A stretch of 64,000 bases of DNA from DASUPK01 sp963815665 (GTDB lineage: Bacteria > Actinomycetota > Thermoleophilia > Solirubrobacterales > 70-9): the NCBI GenBank assembly GCA_963815665.1, contig CAWFHN010000016.1:186001-250000 (forward strand), given 5' to 3'. The translations under genes were made by a program, and so were the position numbers. The notes below the pieces were generated by a model. The model saw only the letters and a program-made list of their open reading frames with translations. It had not been told where the DNA came from and did not search any database. Numbering within the stretch: position 1 is the first letter of the stretch; every line of letters starts with the position of its first letter. Positions 19,709-28,466 of this stretch are shown here, piece after piece.

Positions 19709-21348
19709 TTACTGCGAGACCCACGTCTCACGGAGCGGCCACCAACCGATCGGATAGGTCTGGAAATTGTGGACCTTGTCCAGATAGCCCGTGATCGACT
19801 TCGTGAAGAAGAGCGGGACCGACTGCGCGCCCTGGAGACCGAGGCGCTGGATCTCCGCGAAGTCCTTCGCCCGCTGGTCTTCGTCGATGGTGCCCTTCGC
19901 ATCGCCAAGCAGGCTCGGGATCTGCGGATTCTTGTAGTAGGTCCCCAGCGAGTAGAGGCCGGCGTCCGGGTCGTAGACCAGCGCCGCGAGCTCGTCGTCG
20001 GAGAGCGTATCGCTGGACAGGGCGTCTCCGGGGAAGATGACGGCCTGGCCGCCCTTGCCCCCGAGCCAGTCCCCGAACATGGTCTCGAAATCCTGCGGCA
20101 CGATCGTGACGTTCACCCCGATCTTCGCCCACTCCGACTTGACGATCTCGGCCTCCTGCTGCACGACCTGATCGCCGGCCGGGACCTTGAGCTCGAGGTT
20201 GAACCCATTGGGAACGTTGGACTGCGAGAGGAGCTGCTTCGCCTTGTCGATGTCGTACGGGTACGGCTCGACCGAGGAGTCCCAGTACTTCACCGGCGGG
20301 ATCTGGCTGTTGGCGACCTGGCCGTTGCCGAACAGGACGGCGTTCAGCATCTGGTCCCTGGGGGTCGCGTAGTTCAGCGCCTGTCGCACCGTGGCCTCGT
20401 TCAGAGGCGACTTCCGGGTGTCGAACCAGATCGCGCTCCACTTGAGCGAGTCCGCGACCTCGACATTGATGTTGCCGGTGTTCTTGAGCGAGTCGACCTG
20501 GTTGTATGGGATCCCGTCGGCCACATCGACCTGTCCGGACCGCAGCTCCAGGACGCGGGTGTTGGCGTCCGGGACGAACTCGAAGTCCACCTGGTCGAGG
20601 TACGGCTGACCCTCGCGCCAGTAGTGGGGGTTCTTCACGAGGATCGTGTGCTGTCCGCGCACGTAGTCCTTGACCATGAATGGGCCCGACCCGATCGGGT
20701 GATCGGCGAACGCCTTGTCACCCTCTTGCTCGACGACCTTCTGCGGCACGATCGCGGCCGCGAACATCGCCATGTTGTAGATGAATGACCCGTCGACGGT
20801 GCTCAGCGTGACCTTCACCGTCTTGTCGTTCACGGCGTCAACGCGGTCGATCGCCTCGCCCAGCGACGTGTAGTCCACGTTCACCTTCGGATCGGCGAAG
20901 CGCTCGAGCGAGAACTTGACGTCGTTCGCGGTGACGGGGTCACCGTTCGAGAACTGGGCGTTGCGGAGGTGGAAGGTCCACTCCTTGCCGTCGGCCGAGT
21001 GATCCCAGGACGTCGCCAGCCCGGGGACGAGCTGGTCGCCCTGGACCTCGACGAGTTGGTCGAAGATCTGCTGGATCGTGAAGATCGAACCGTTGCTCGG
21101 CGCTTCGATCGGGTTCAGACCCACGTCCGCATCCGGGTGCGGGCGAAGGTGAGGGTGCCGCCCTTCTGGGGCGGACCGCTGTCGTTCCCGCCACTCGAGT
21201 TGCCGGAGCCGCACGCGGTGAGTACGAGAGCTGGGATAACGAAGAGCGCTACTGCGAAGAGCCGTAGCAGCCCCTTGTGAGCCCCGCCGGAAGAGCCCCC
21301 CGGAGCGGCGGTCACATCGGTTCTGGTGGTCGCTTCAGGTGACGTCAA
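19709..21348 (-). CDS. Peptide-type ABC transporter substrate-binding protein (family 5), frameshifted
   Basis: Start TTG 21348 with GGGAG six bases upstream. Residues 1-48 form a signal peptide with lipobox LTAC, then GPPQKGGTLTFAR, the usual mature N-terminus. The frame breaks near 21133-21138 (CCC run on the minus strand): the first frame stops at 21115, while the frame one base over continues PDADVGLNPIEAPSNG through a full SBP_bac_5 domain to 19709. Adding one C would give ARTPDADVGLNP, an intact ~546-residue protein. The rest is well conserved in style (GSGPFMVKDY, WREGQPYLD, WDSSVEPYPYD). Binds peptides or similar solutes outside and feeds the OppBCDF machine. Without the fix the anchored protein would not be made. 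Confidence 0.85.
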
Positions 21349-21406
21349 GGCGATCTCCCTTCCCTTCCCCTATTGTGAGCTCTTGTCTGTGCAGCTAATG
21401 ATCAGG

Positions 21407-21417
21407 TGATCATACCA
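21407..21417. promoter_or_regulatory. Candidate GntR operator upstream of the importer operon
   Basis: On the minus strand reads TGGTATGATCA, one mismatch from the site at 29173 and within the TGGTC-N-GAYCA pattern at 22307. It sits 59 bases before the binding-protein start. It overlaps TGATCA-GG-TGATCA (21399-21412), similar in layout to the palindrome at 29234. Confidence 0.5.
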
Positions 21418-21481
21418 GATGACCGCAACACCTGTTGACGCGTCGTCCGCGCTCGACCGCGCTCGACCGGGATGTCGGCGA

Positions 21482-22201
21482 TCAGCCCGCGCCGGCCTGG
21501 CGGTAATACTCGGCGAGCTGCTCGATGTGCTTGCGCATGAGCTCGGCCGCGCGATCGCCATCCTGGTCGCGGACGGCTTCGTAGATCCCCCGGTGCTCCC
21601 GCATATCCCAGTCGCCGAACCCGGGAAGCGCGTATAGCTTCGGCCCGCGCTCAGCCATCAGTTTGACGAATGTCTGGATCATCGCGGCCAGGATTTCGTT
21701 GTGGGCGGCCTCCGCCAGCAGCACGTTGAAGGAGACGGCCACATCGAGAGTGGCGTCGATGTCATCGGTTGAAAGGCCTTTCTCCTGCTGCGCGAGGGCA
21801 TCATCGAGTCGCTGGAGGTCCTCATCGGTTCGTCGTTCGGCCGCGAGCCGCGTCACCTGAACCTCGACGAGCAGCCGAGCCTCGACGTACTCCCGCGTCT
21901 CGCCGCGCTCGAGCGCTGCGGTGAGCGTCGCGTGAGGAGCCTCCTTGTCGCGCGCCTGCTCCGCGATGAACGCGCCCTGCCCGTGGCGGATCGTGAGCAC
22001 GCCGATCACGGCCAGGCCGTTGAGCGCCTCGCGGACCGTCGAACGCCCCACCCCCAGGTCCTTGGTGAGCTCGCGCTCGGAGGGCACCTTCGTCCCGGGC
22101 GGTAGATCGCGGAAGGCCTCGATCAGTTGCTGCGCCACGGTCTCGGAGAGCTTGCGCCGAGCAACCGGCGCCAGTGTGACCTTCTCCGCGGAACCCTCCA
22201 T
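21482..22201 (-). CDS. FadR-family GntR transcriptional regulator
   Basis: 239 residues from ATG 22201; a longer frame to 22300 would run into the operator. N-terminal winged helix: LSETVAQQLIEAFRDLPPG, VPSERELTKDLGVGRSTVREA, IRHGQGAFI. C-terminal FCD effector domain of about 150 residues, all helical, with an HNEIL and an REHRGIYEAV helix whose Asp/His residues usually hold a metal and a carboxylate ligand. Lies between the importer (same strand) and the catabolic operon (divergent), and the palindromes at 21407, 22307 and 29173 fit its family. Probably a repressor released by a pathway acid. Confidence 0.9.
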   Translation of the reverse strand: MEGSAEKVTLAPVARRKLSETVAQQLIEAFRDLPPGTKVPSERELTKDLGVGRSTVREALNGLAVIGVLTIRHGQGAFIAEQARDKEAPHATLTAALERGETREYVEARLLVEVQVTRLAAERRTDEDLQRLDDALAQQEKGLSTDDIDATLDVAVSFNVLLAEAAHNEILAAMIQTFVKLMAERGPKLYALPGFGDWDMREHRGIYEAVRDQDGDRAAELMRKHIEQLAEYYRQAGAG

Positions 22202-22306
22202 ATAGGAGAGCGTAGTGCACGTGGCCGATGACCTGACCACCTGCGCGAGTTCCGCTGCGGGGACACATTTGACGAAGCAGCCAAGACTCTGTAGTTTCAT
22301 GTCATA

Positions 22307-22317
22307 TGGTCAGACCA
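22307..22317. promoter_or_regulatory. Candidate GntR operator (perfect palindrome) at the catabolic promoter
   Basis: TGGTCAGACCA: perfect 5-bp inverted arms around one base, the FadR-type layout. It lies between the divergent gntR and RidA-like genes, 31 bases before the RidA start. Confidence 0.6.
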
Positions 22318-22347
22318 CCTGATGACCTGTCGCCTAGGTTGGAGGTC

Positions 22348-22734
22348 ATGCTCGGGGACGGGGCCACCCTCGGCCAGGAGCTTGGCGATCCGCTCATGTC
22401 GGACGCGATCCGCTGGGGGGACCTGCTGCTCCTTTCGGGCCGGGCCGCTGTCGATCCCGCCACCGGCGCCGTGCGCGCCTCGGACTTCGAGGGACAGCTG
22501 CGGATCGTGCTCGATGATTCGCTCGCGGTCCTCGAGAAGGCGGGTTCCGGGCCCGAGAACGTGTTGCGGGTCGAATGCTGGCTGACCGACGGCGACCAGT
22601 TCGCCACCTGGAACGCGGAGTTCGCTGCCACCTTTCCTCCTCCCCGTCCGGCGAGGACGACGCTCGTGGTCGAGCAGCTCCCTCTCCCGGGCCTGCTGGT
22701 CGAGGTGCAGCTGACGGCGGCGGTGCCAGCGTGA
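22348..22734 (+). CDS. RidA family (enamine/imine deaminase) protein
   Basis: 128 residues from ATG 22348. An ATG at 22306 is also in frame, but it overlaps the operator palindrome and would add 14 residues beyond the normal family N-terminus. WGDLLLLSGRAAVDPATG matches the RidA core; the later ENVLRVECWLTDGDQFATWN and RPARTTLVVEQLPLPGLLVEV match the signature end, with the conserved Arg in PARTT that binds carboxylate. RidA hydrolyses reactive imines formed by amino-acid oxidation. First gene of a seven-gene overlapped operon, directly before the D-amino-acid oxidoreductase, which is a fitting source of imine. Confidence 0.88.
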   Translation: MLGDGATLGQELGDPLMSDAIRWGDLLLLSGRAAVDPATGAVRASDFEGQLRIVLDDSLAVLEKAGSGPENVLRVECWLTDGDQFATWNAEFAATFPPPRPARTTLVVEQLPLPGLLVEVQLTAAVPA

Positions 22735-24008
22735 GCGGCCCGCGATCGGTAGTGGTCATCGGGGGCGGCGTCGCGGGGCTCTGCTCGGCGTATTACCTCG
22801 GCCAGCTCGGCGTCGAGGTCACCCTGCTCGAGTCCAACAAGGTAGGCAGCGGCGCGTCGTGGGGGAACGGGGGCTGGCTCTGTCCGGCTCAGGCCGGCCC
22901 GCTACCCGAGCCGGGACTCACGTGGTACGGCATCCGCGCGCTGTTCAACCGCAGCTCGCCGCTCTACTTCCAGCTCTCGAAGCTTCCCGAGCTGGCGCCC
23001 TGGCTGCTGCGCTTCCGGAGCTACTGCAACGAGAGGGACTACGAACACGGCGTCGAGGCGATCGCCGCCCTGGGCCGGGACGTCTTCGATCTGAATCAAC
23101 AGCTGCTCGACGACGGAGTGGACTTCGAGATCCACCGTCAGGGCATGGTCGTTGCGGCGAATGAGCCGAAGACGGCCCGCGAGGAGCTCTCGAAGCTGCT
23201 GCCGATGAGGGCATTCGGTTATGAGCTTCCGGATGATGTGCTCAGCGCCGAAGATCTCCACGAGCTCGAGCCAGCGCTCGCGAACGGAGTCAGCGGTGGC
23301 TTCGAGGTCAGCCAGCACTGGCACGTGCGGCCGGACTCCTACACCGCCGGAATCGCCGCCGCGCTGCGGCGCAGCGGCGCGCGGATCATCGAGGACGACG
23401 AGGTCGAGGGTTTCGAAGTGAACGGCGGCCGGGTCGATGCAATCCTGACCGGCGCCGGCGCCCTGTCAGCGGACGCATATCTGCTCGCCGCGGGCGCCCA
23501 CACCTCCCCGCTCGCCCGCAAGATGGGCGTTCGGTTCCCGATGCAGGCGGGGAAGGGCTACAGCTTCTTCGTCAGGCCAAGCGTCATTCCGAAGCACTCG
23601 ATCCTGCTGGCGGACGTTCACGTCGGCTGCACTCCGCTGGGCGATCAGATGCGGATCGGCGGGACGATGGAGTTCAGCGGAATCAACACCGAGCTTGACC
23701 AGGGGCGGATCGACGACATAGTGGTCGCTGCGCGGCGCTGCTTTCAGCCCTGGCAGTCCCCCGAGGTCGAAGAGACCTGGGCCGGCATGCGGCCAATCAC
23801 GCCGGACGGGCTGCCGGTCCTGGACCGAACCGCCTTATCGAACGCATACGTCGCGACGGGCTATGCGATGCAGGGTGTCACGCTCGCCGCGTCGGCGGGC
23901 CGAGCCATGGCGGAATTCATCACCACGGATCGCAAGCCGCCGGTGCTCGAGCCGTTCTCAATCGGGCGGCTCCAGGGCATGCGCAGGCGCAGGAATTCGC
24001 ATGGATGA
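22731..24008 (+). CDS. D-amino-acid dehydrogenase/oxidase family FAD enzyme (DadA/DAO-like)
   Basis: 425 residues from GTG 22731 (GTGA overlap with RidA). Rossmann FAD motif VVVIGGGVAGLCSAYYLG, then SGASWGNGGWLCP, the DadA-type GASW/N-G-G motif. The C-terminal WAGMRPITPDGLPVLDR and GYAMQGVTLAASAGR match the conserved DAO ends. Oxidises a D-amino acid (or glycine-like amine) to the imino acid with FAD. Cytosolic or membrane-peripheral. The fusion of order RidA-DadA suggests imine clean-up. Confidence 0.88.
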   Translation: MSGPRSVVVIGGGVAGLCSAYYLGQLGVEVTLLESNKVGSGASWGNGGWLCPAQAGPLPEPGLTWYGIRALFNRSSPLYFQLSKLPELAPWLLRFRSYCNERDYEHGVEAIAALGRDVFDLNQQLLDDGVDFEIHRQGMVVAANEPKTAREELSKLLPMRAFGYELPDDVLSAEDLHELEPALANGVSGGFEVSQHWHVRPDSYTAGIAAALRRSGARIIEDDEVEGFEVNGGRVDAILTGAGALSADAYLLAAGAHTSPLARKMGVRFPMQAGKGYSFFVRPSVIPKHSILLADVHVGCTPLGDQMRIGGTMEFSGINTELDQGRIDDIVVAARRCFQPWQSPEVEETWAGMRPITPDGLPVLDRTALSNAYVATGYAMQGVTLAASAGRAMAEFITTDRKPPVLEPFSIGRLQGMRRRRNSHG

Positions 24009-24873
24009 GCCGCTTCGCGTCCTGATTATCGGCTCCGGGAACATCGGCACCGATCTGATGATCAAGGCCGGCCGCAGCCCGTCGCTAGAGCTCGCCGGCG
24101 TAGCGGGGATCGACCCCGAGTCGCCGGGACTGGCAAGGGCCGCCGACGCCGGGATCCCCACCTCTCACGAGGGTCTCGAGGAGCTGCTCGGACGAGTGCC
24201 CGAGGTCGACCTTGCCTTCGACGCGACATCGGCATATGCGCACCCGGCCCACCTGGAGCTCTTGAAGGAGCGCGGGATCATCTCGATCGACCTGACCCCC
24301 GCCGCGATTGGACCGCCCGTGATTCCGGCGGTGAACCTTGATGAGCACGTGAACGCCCCTGACGTGAATCTGGTCACCTGCGGTGCGCAGGCAACGGTTC
24401 CAGTGGTTGCGGCGATCGCGAAGGTCGCGGATCTCTCCTACGCGGAGATCGTCTCGACCATCTCCGCCCGCTCGGCTGGACCGGGCACGCGCGCCAACAT
24501 CGACGAGTTCACGCAGTCCACCGGACGCTCTCTCGAGCAGGTCGGAGGTGCCCAGCATGGGAAGGCGATCATCATCCTGAACCCCGCGGATCCGCCGGTC
24601 CTCATGCGGAACGCCATCTACGCCGACGTGCAGGGCGCCGACCACGACCAGGTGGCCGACGCCGTCGACGCGGTCGTGGCGGACGTGGCGGCGTACGTGC
24701 CCGGCTACCGGCTGACGGCGCCGGTCACGATCCGCGACGACGTCGCCACAGTTCTTCTCGAGGTGACCGGGGCCGGCGACAACCTGCCTGAGTACGCCGG
24801 GAACCTCGACATCATGACCAGCGCCGCGGTCCGCGTCGCGGAGCTTCATGCGACCCGCACCATGAGCGCATGA
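24001..24873 (+). CDS. Acylating acetaldehyde dehydrogenase (MhpF/DmpF-like)
   Basis: 290 residues, start ATG 24001 overlapping the previous stop by eight bases. NAD fold VLIIGSGNIGTDLMIK; catalytic Cys in NLVTCGAQATVPVV; TISARSAGPGTRANIDEFT and GGAQHGKAIIILNPADPP are diagnostic of MhpF/DmpF. It converts an aldehyde plus CoA to acyl-CoA, normally as a channelling complex with the aldolase encoded next. The overlap with that gene (ATGA at 24870) supports complex formation. Confidence 0.93.
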   Translation: MDEPLRVLIIGSGNIGTDLMIKAGRSPSLELAGVAGIDPESPGLARAADAGIPTSHEGLEELLGRVPEVDLAFDATSAYAHPAHLELLKERGIISIDLTPAAIGPPVIPAVNLDEHVNAPDVNLVTCGAQATVPVVAAIAKVADLSYAEIVSTISARSAGPGTRANIDEFTQSTGRSLEQVGGAQHGKAIIILNPADPPVLMRNAIYADVQGADHDQVADAVDAVVADVAAYVPGYRLTAPVTIRDDVATVLLEVTGAGDNLPEYAGNLDIMTSAAVRVAELHATRTMSA

Positions 24874-25883
24874 CCGGTCCCGTACGGATCGTCGACACCA
24901 CCGTGCGGGACGGGTCGCATTCCGTCGCGCACCAGTTCACGCCCGAGCAGGTCTCGACCGTCGCCCGGATGCTGGACGAGGCGGGCGTCTGGGCCATCGC
25001 TGTCGGCCACGGCGACGGACTCGGGGCGGGCTCGCGTCAATACGGCTTCGCCGCTCATTCGGATGCCGAGCTACTCGCCGCAGCGGCGTCGGTGATCGAG
25101 CGCGCCGAACTGGCGGTCGCGCTGCTGCCCGGCATCGGCACCAAGGAGGACCTGCGCGCGGCGAATGACGCCGGCGCGAGCCTCGTCCGCGTCTCGACGG
25201 TCACCACAGAGGCGGACATCGGCGTTCAGCACCTGCGGCTCGCCGACGAGCTCGGGATGACGCCCCACAGCCACCTCAATATGGCGTCGATCGCGTCCGT
25301 CGAGCAGACGGTCGAATCCGCTCGAATCGTCACTGAGGCGGGAAGCCGCGCCATCTATCTCGTCGATACGGCCGGGGCCTTCCTGCAGGACGACGTTCGG
25401 GCGCGGGTCTCGGCTCTCCGCGAAGTCCTGGACGACGACATTGCGATCGGAATCCACGAGCACAACAACCTCTCGCTCGCGGTCAGCAACAGCGTCGCTG
25501 CGATCGAAGAAGGGGCGACGATCGCGGACGTGACCCTGGCCGGCATGGGAGCGGGTGCCGGGAACTGCCAGGGCGAGGCGCTTGTCGCGGTGCTCGACCG
25601 GCTCGGGATCGAGACCGGCGTGGATCTGTTCCAGCTCCAGGACGCGGCGGACGAATACGTCCGCCGGCAGCTGATGCCGGGCCCGATCGTGGTCGACCGG
25701 CTCACGGCGACCATGGGCTACGCCGGCGTACCCGCGAGTTTCCTCCTGCACATCATCCGAGCCGCCGAGCGCTTCGATGTCGACCCGCGGCGGATCATCA
25801 TGGTGCTCGGCGAGCGGCACGCCGTCACCGGGCAGGAGGACATGATCATCGAGGTCGCGAACGGCTTGGCCGCGGAGGAATGA
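24870..25883 (+). CDS. 4-hydroxy-2-oxovalerate aldolase family (DmpG/MhpE-like)
   Basis: 337 residues. DTTVRDGSHSVAHQF contains the catalytic Arg, metal Asp and His of the HMGL-like TIM barrel (usual RDGMHA reads RDGSHS). HEHNNLSL gives the metal His-x-His, and GMGAGAGNCQGEALVAVL is the DmpG signature. The C-terminal communication domain (about 270-337) that docks the dehydrogenase is present. Cleaves 4-hydroxy-2-oxoacids to pyruvate and an aldehyde. No 2-oxopent-4-enoate hydratase or ring-cleavage gene is nearby, so this pair probably serves another route than meta-cleavage. Confidence 0.9.
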   Translation: MTGPVRIVDTTVRDGSHSVAHQFTPEQVSTVARMLDEAGVWAIAVGHGDGLGAGSRQYGFAAHSDAELLAAAASVIERAELAVALLPGIGTKEDLRAANDAGASLVRVSTVTTEADIGVQHLRLADELGMTPHSHLNMASIASVEQTVESARIVTEAGSRAIYLVDTAGAFLQDDVRARVSALREVLDDDIAIGIHEHNNLSLAVSNSVAAIEEGATIADVTLAGMGAGAGNCQGEALVAVLDRLGIETGVDLFQLQDAADEYVRRQLMPGPIVVDRLTATMGYAGVPASFLLHIIRAAERFDVDPRRIIMVLGERHAVTGQEDMIIEVANGLAAEE

Positions 25884-27184
25884 GCCCAGCCACCGCGCAC
25901 CCCCTGTTCGTCCTCGACGACGACCCGACCGGCCCGCAGGGCCAGGCGGACGTTCCCTTGCTGCTCTCGATCCGCCCGGAGCTGGTCAAGGTCGCGGCAA
26001 GCGATCGGCCGCGCGCGCTGCACCTGCTCACCAACAGCCGCGCGCTCTCCGAGGAGGGCGCCTATGGGGCGGTGCGGGACGCCGCTCGGGCAGTCGAGGG
26101 CACCCAGGCTGATGCCCGGATTGTCCTCCGGGGCGACAGCACGCTCCGCGCCCACCTCCTCCCAGAGTACGAAGGGCTGCGGGACGCCCTCGGCCTCCAA
26201 TCCCCACCCCCTCTGTTGCTGGTGCCGGCGCTGCCGGCAGCCGGCCGGATCACCCGTGGCGGGCGCCACTTGTTGATCCGCGACGGTCAGCCGATTCCGC
26301 TCGATCGGACTGAGTTCGCCGCTGACGATCGGTTCTCGTACCGGAGCTCCCGCCTTCTGGACTGGGCCGAGGAGCGCTCGGACGGGTTCTTCTCGGCGTC
26401 GAACGGAGTGGAGCTCGGGCTCAAGCAGATCCGGGCCGCGGGCGGAGCCGAGCACGTCCGGGACGCGCTGTTGGAGGCGAGCGGCCTCGGCGAGCCGGTC
26501 GTGGTCGCCCCCGATGCCGAGAGCGAGTCGGACCTCGCGACCATCGCGGAGGGCCTGAGCCAGGCGTGGTCACGGACCCCGGACCTCTTCGTTCGCTGCG
26601 GGCCGAGCTTCGCGAGCGTGCTGTCGGGTGCGGGCGCGAGCGGGCCGGCGGCGCTTCCGTCTGTCCGCCGCGGGCTACTCGTCGTGGTCGGCTCCCACGT
26701 CCCCATGTCCTCCACCCAGCTCGCCGCGCTCAACACGGCCCATCCGGATTCCCTCGTCGAGGTCGACGCGCCGACGCTGGCATCGGCGGGTGCCTGCGAG
26801 GCGGTGGAGGCCGCGGTGGAGCGGGCGCGAGAGCTGCTCGCCCGGGACCGCCTGGCGATCGTCGCCACGACGAGGTCGGTGAACGGGACGGTGCTCAGCC
26901 CGGAGGCCGGGATGCGGATCGCCCGCCGCCTGGCGTTCGCCGTCGATCGCCTCCGCAACGCCAGCGACGTGCTGCTGTCGAAGGGCGGCATCACGTCGGC
27001 GGTGAACGTCCAGGTCGGGCTGCACGCCGATCGCGCCCAGATCGTCGGACCCGTCGCACCCGGCATCTCGCTCTGGCGGGTGTCCGAGGGCAACGGGCAC
27101 GACAGGCCGGTGATCGTCTTCCCCGGAAACGTCGGCGACCCGTATACGCTCGCCGAGCTCGTCGACCGGCTGATCTCGGAATAG
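25880..27184 (+). CDS. Four-carbon acid sugar kinase family protein (DUF1537/OtnK-like)
   Basis: 434 residues. N-domain: FVLDDDPTGPQGQADVPLLL (the D-D-P-T-G motif of the acid-sugar substrate site), RIVLRGDSTLRAHLLPE (R-x-D-S-T-L-R-G/A-H motif). C-domain ATP region: KGGITSAVNVQ and VIVFPGNVGDP. Known members phosphorylate threonate, erythronate or their keto forms. Overlaps both neighbours by 1-4 bases. Confidence 0.88.
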   Translation: MSPATAHPLFVLDDDPTGPQGQADVPLLLSIRPELVKVAASDRPRALHLLTNSRALSEEGAYGAVRDAARAVEGTQADARIVLRGDSTLRAHLLPEYEGLRDALGLQSPPPLLLVPALPAAGRITRGGRHLLIRDGQPIPLDRTEFAADDRFSYRSSRLLDWAEERSDGFFSASNGVELGLKQIRAAGGAEHVRDALLEASGLGEPVVVAPDAESESDLATIAEGLSQAWSRTPDLFVRCGPSFASVLSGAGASGPAALPSVRRGLLVVVGSHVPMSSTQLAALNTAHPDSLVEVDAPTLASAGACEAVEAAVERARELLARDRLAIVATTRSVNGTVLSPEAGMRIARRLAFAVDRLRNASDVLLSKGGITSAVNVQVGLHADRAQIVGPVAPGISLWRVSEGNGHDRPVIVFPGNVGDPYTLAELVDRLISE

Positions 27185-28029
27185 TGCTCGCCACGTTCCC
27201 ATCCCTCCTTGAAGAACACTCGCGCGCGGGTACCGCGCTCGGGGCGTTCACCTGTTACGACCTCGAGGCGGCGCGCGGCGTGCTGGCGGCCGGGGACCGC
27301 CGAGGGGTCGGCGTCGCGCTACTGATCAGCCGAGACTCCTTCGCGGCCGATGGCGGCGACCAGCTGCTCGCCGGGATCCGCGCCGCTGCGGAGCGGTCCC
27401 CCACACCCGCCTGCATCCAGCTGGACCATGTCTCCGACATGGAGCTGATCGCGGGTGCGCTCGAGCTGGGCGCGGGCGCCATCATGGCCGACGGGTCCAA
27501 GTTGCCGTTCGATGCGAACGTGGAGCTGGTGCGGGAGGCCAAGGCACGGGCGGATGCAAGCGGAGCAGCGGTCGAGGCGGAGCTGGGGCATATCGAGGGC
27601 GGTGAGGACGTGGCGGCCGAGACCAGGCCGGGCGCCTACACGGATCACGAAGAGGCCGAGCGCTTCGTCGAGGCGACGGGCGTGGCCTGCCTGGCGGTCT
27701 CGATCGGCAACGTCCACGGCTCCTATGCCGGCGAGCCGCGGCTCGACTGGGATCGTCTCGCCCAGATCCAGGCCCGGGTCGAGGTTCCTTTGTCCCTGCA
27801 CGGGGCCTCCGGCCTGCCGGAGTCCGATCTCCGCCGCGCAGTCGGCGCCGGGATTCGGAAGGTAAACGCGAACACCGAGCTCCGCGAGGCGTATCTGGAG
27901 GCGACCCGCGATGGGCTTGCCGACAGCCTCGACGGCCTGCGCCTGAGCCGGCTCCACGAAGCCCAGACCGCGGCGATCGAGTCGGTCGTCGATCAGAAGC
28001 TCGACGCCCTCGCCGGAGGGGCCGCGTGA
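27184..28029 (+). CDS. Class II fructose/tagatose-bisphosphate aldolase family protein
   Basis: 281 residues from GTG 27184, which shares a base with the kinase stop (TAGTG). TIM-barrel zinc aldolase: GAFTCYDLEAARGVL, IQLDHVSDMELI (metal His with preceding Asp), ADGSKLPFDANV (the family's MfDGS loop), EAELGHIEGGED (zinc Glu-x-Gly-His-Ile region), SIGNVHGSY (zinc His) and SLHGASGLPESD (zinc His). All metal ligands present. Following a four-carbon acid kinase, it may split the phosphorylated product. Substrate is inferred only. Confidence 0.88.
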   Translation: MLATFPSLLEEHSRAGTALGAFTCYDLEAARGVLAAGDRRGVGVALLISRDSFAADGGDQLLAGIRAAAERSPTPACIQLDHVSDMELIAGALELGAGAIMADGSKLPFDANVELVREAKARADASGAAVEAELGHIEGGEDVAAETRPGAYTDHEEAERFVEATGVACLAVSIGNVHGSYAGEPRLDWDRLAQIQARVEVPLSLHGASGLPESDLRRAVGAGIRKVNANTELREAYLEATRDGLADSLDGLRLSRLHEAQTAAIESVVDQKLDALAGGAA

Positions 28030-28463
28030 GCTCGCTTCGCCGGCTCGACCACATGGCGGTCGCGGTGCGGGACACCGACGCCGCACTGGAGTACTTCACC
28101 GGGCGGCTGGGCCTCGAGGTGTCGAGCAGCGAGGTGATCGAGAAGGCGCACGTGCGGCTCACCTACCTCGACGCGGGCAGCATCTACATCCAGCTCGTCG
28201 AGCCCATCGACGACGAGAGCCCGATCGCCGCCTACCTCGCCGAGCACGGCGAGGGGCTTCATCACATCTGCTTCAGCGCCGAGGACGTCGAGGGAACCGC
28301 CGCGGAGCTGGCGGGCCCGGGTGCTCCCGACGTCACAGTCGGCAGCGGGCGCGGCCGCCCGTCCGCCTTCGTGCCCGGCGAGATCCGGCACGGCACCCGA
28401 GTCGAGATCACCGGGTTCGACCCGGTCGCCGACATCGACGAGCGACGCGGGGTTCTCGACTAG
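28026..28463 (+). CDS. VOC superfamily protein (methylmalonyl-CoA epimerase/glyoxalase-like)
   Basis: 145 residues, two beta-alpha-beta3 modules. First metal His in RLDHMAVAVRD, Gln/Glu at IQLVEP, second His in GLHHICFSAEDVEG, and Glu in VEITGF. The layout is that of methylmalonyl-CoA epimerase, but other VOC enzymes share it. Last gene of the operon (ATGA overlap); an epimerase or isomerase acting on a pathway CoA ester or ketoacid is possible. Confidence 0.8.
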   Translation: MSSLRRLDHMAVAVRDTDAALEYFTGRLGLEVSSSEVIEKAHVRLTYLDAGSIYIQLVEPIDDESPIAAYLAEHGEGLHHICFSAEDVEGTAAELAGPGAPDVTVGSGRGRPSAFVPGEIRHGTRVEITGFDPVADIDERRGVLD

Positions 28464-28466
28464 CAC

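Noticed and set aside
18938..20788. 616-codon plus-strand frame opposite the importer genes
   Set aside because: Antisense to OppB and the binding protein, which have clear motifs; composition is that of a GC-bias shadow.
22306..22347. ATG 22306 as the RidA start
   Set aside because: It overlaps the palindromic operator and extends the protein beyond the family's normal N-terminus.
24001..25883. Reading the aldehyde dehydrogenase/aldolase pair as part of aromatic meta-cleavage
   Set aside because: No ring-cleavage dioxygenase, hydrolase or hydratase gene is in the window, and the neighbours are amino-acid enzymes.
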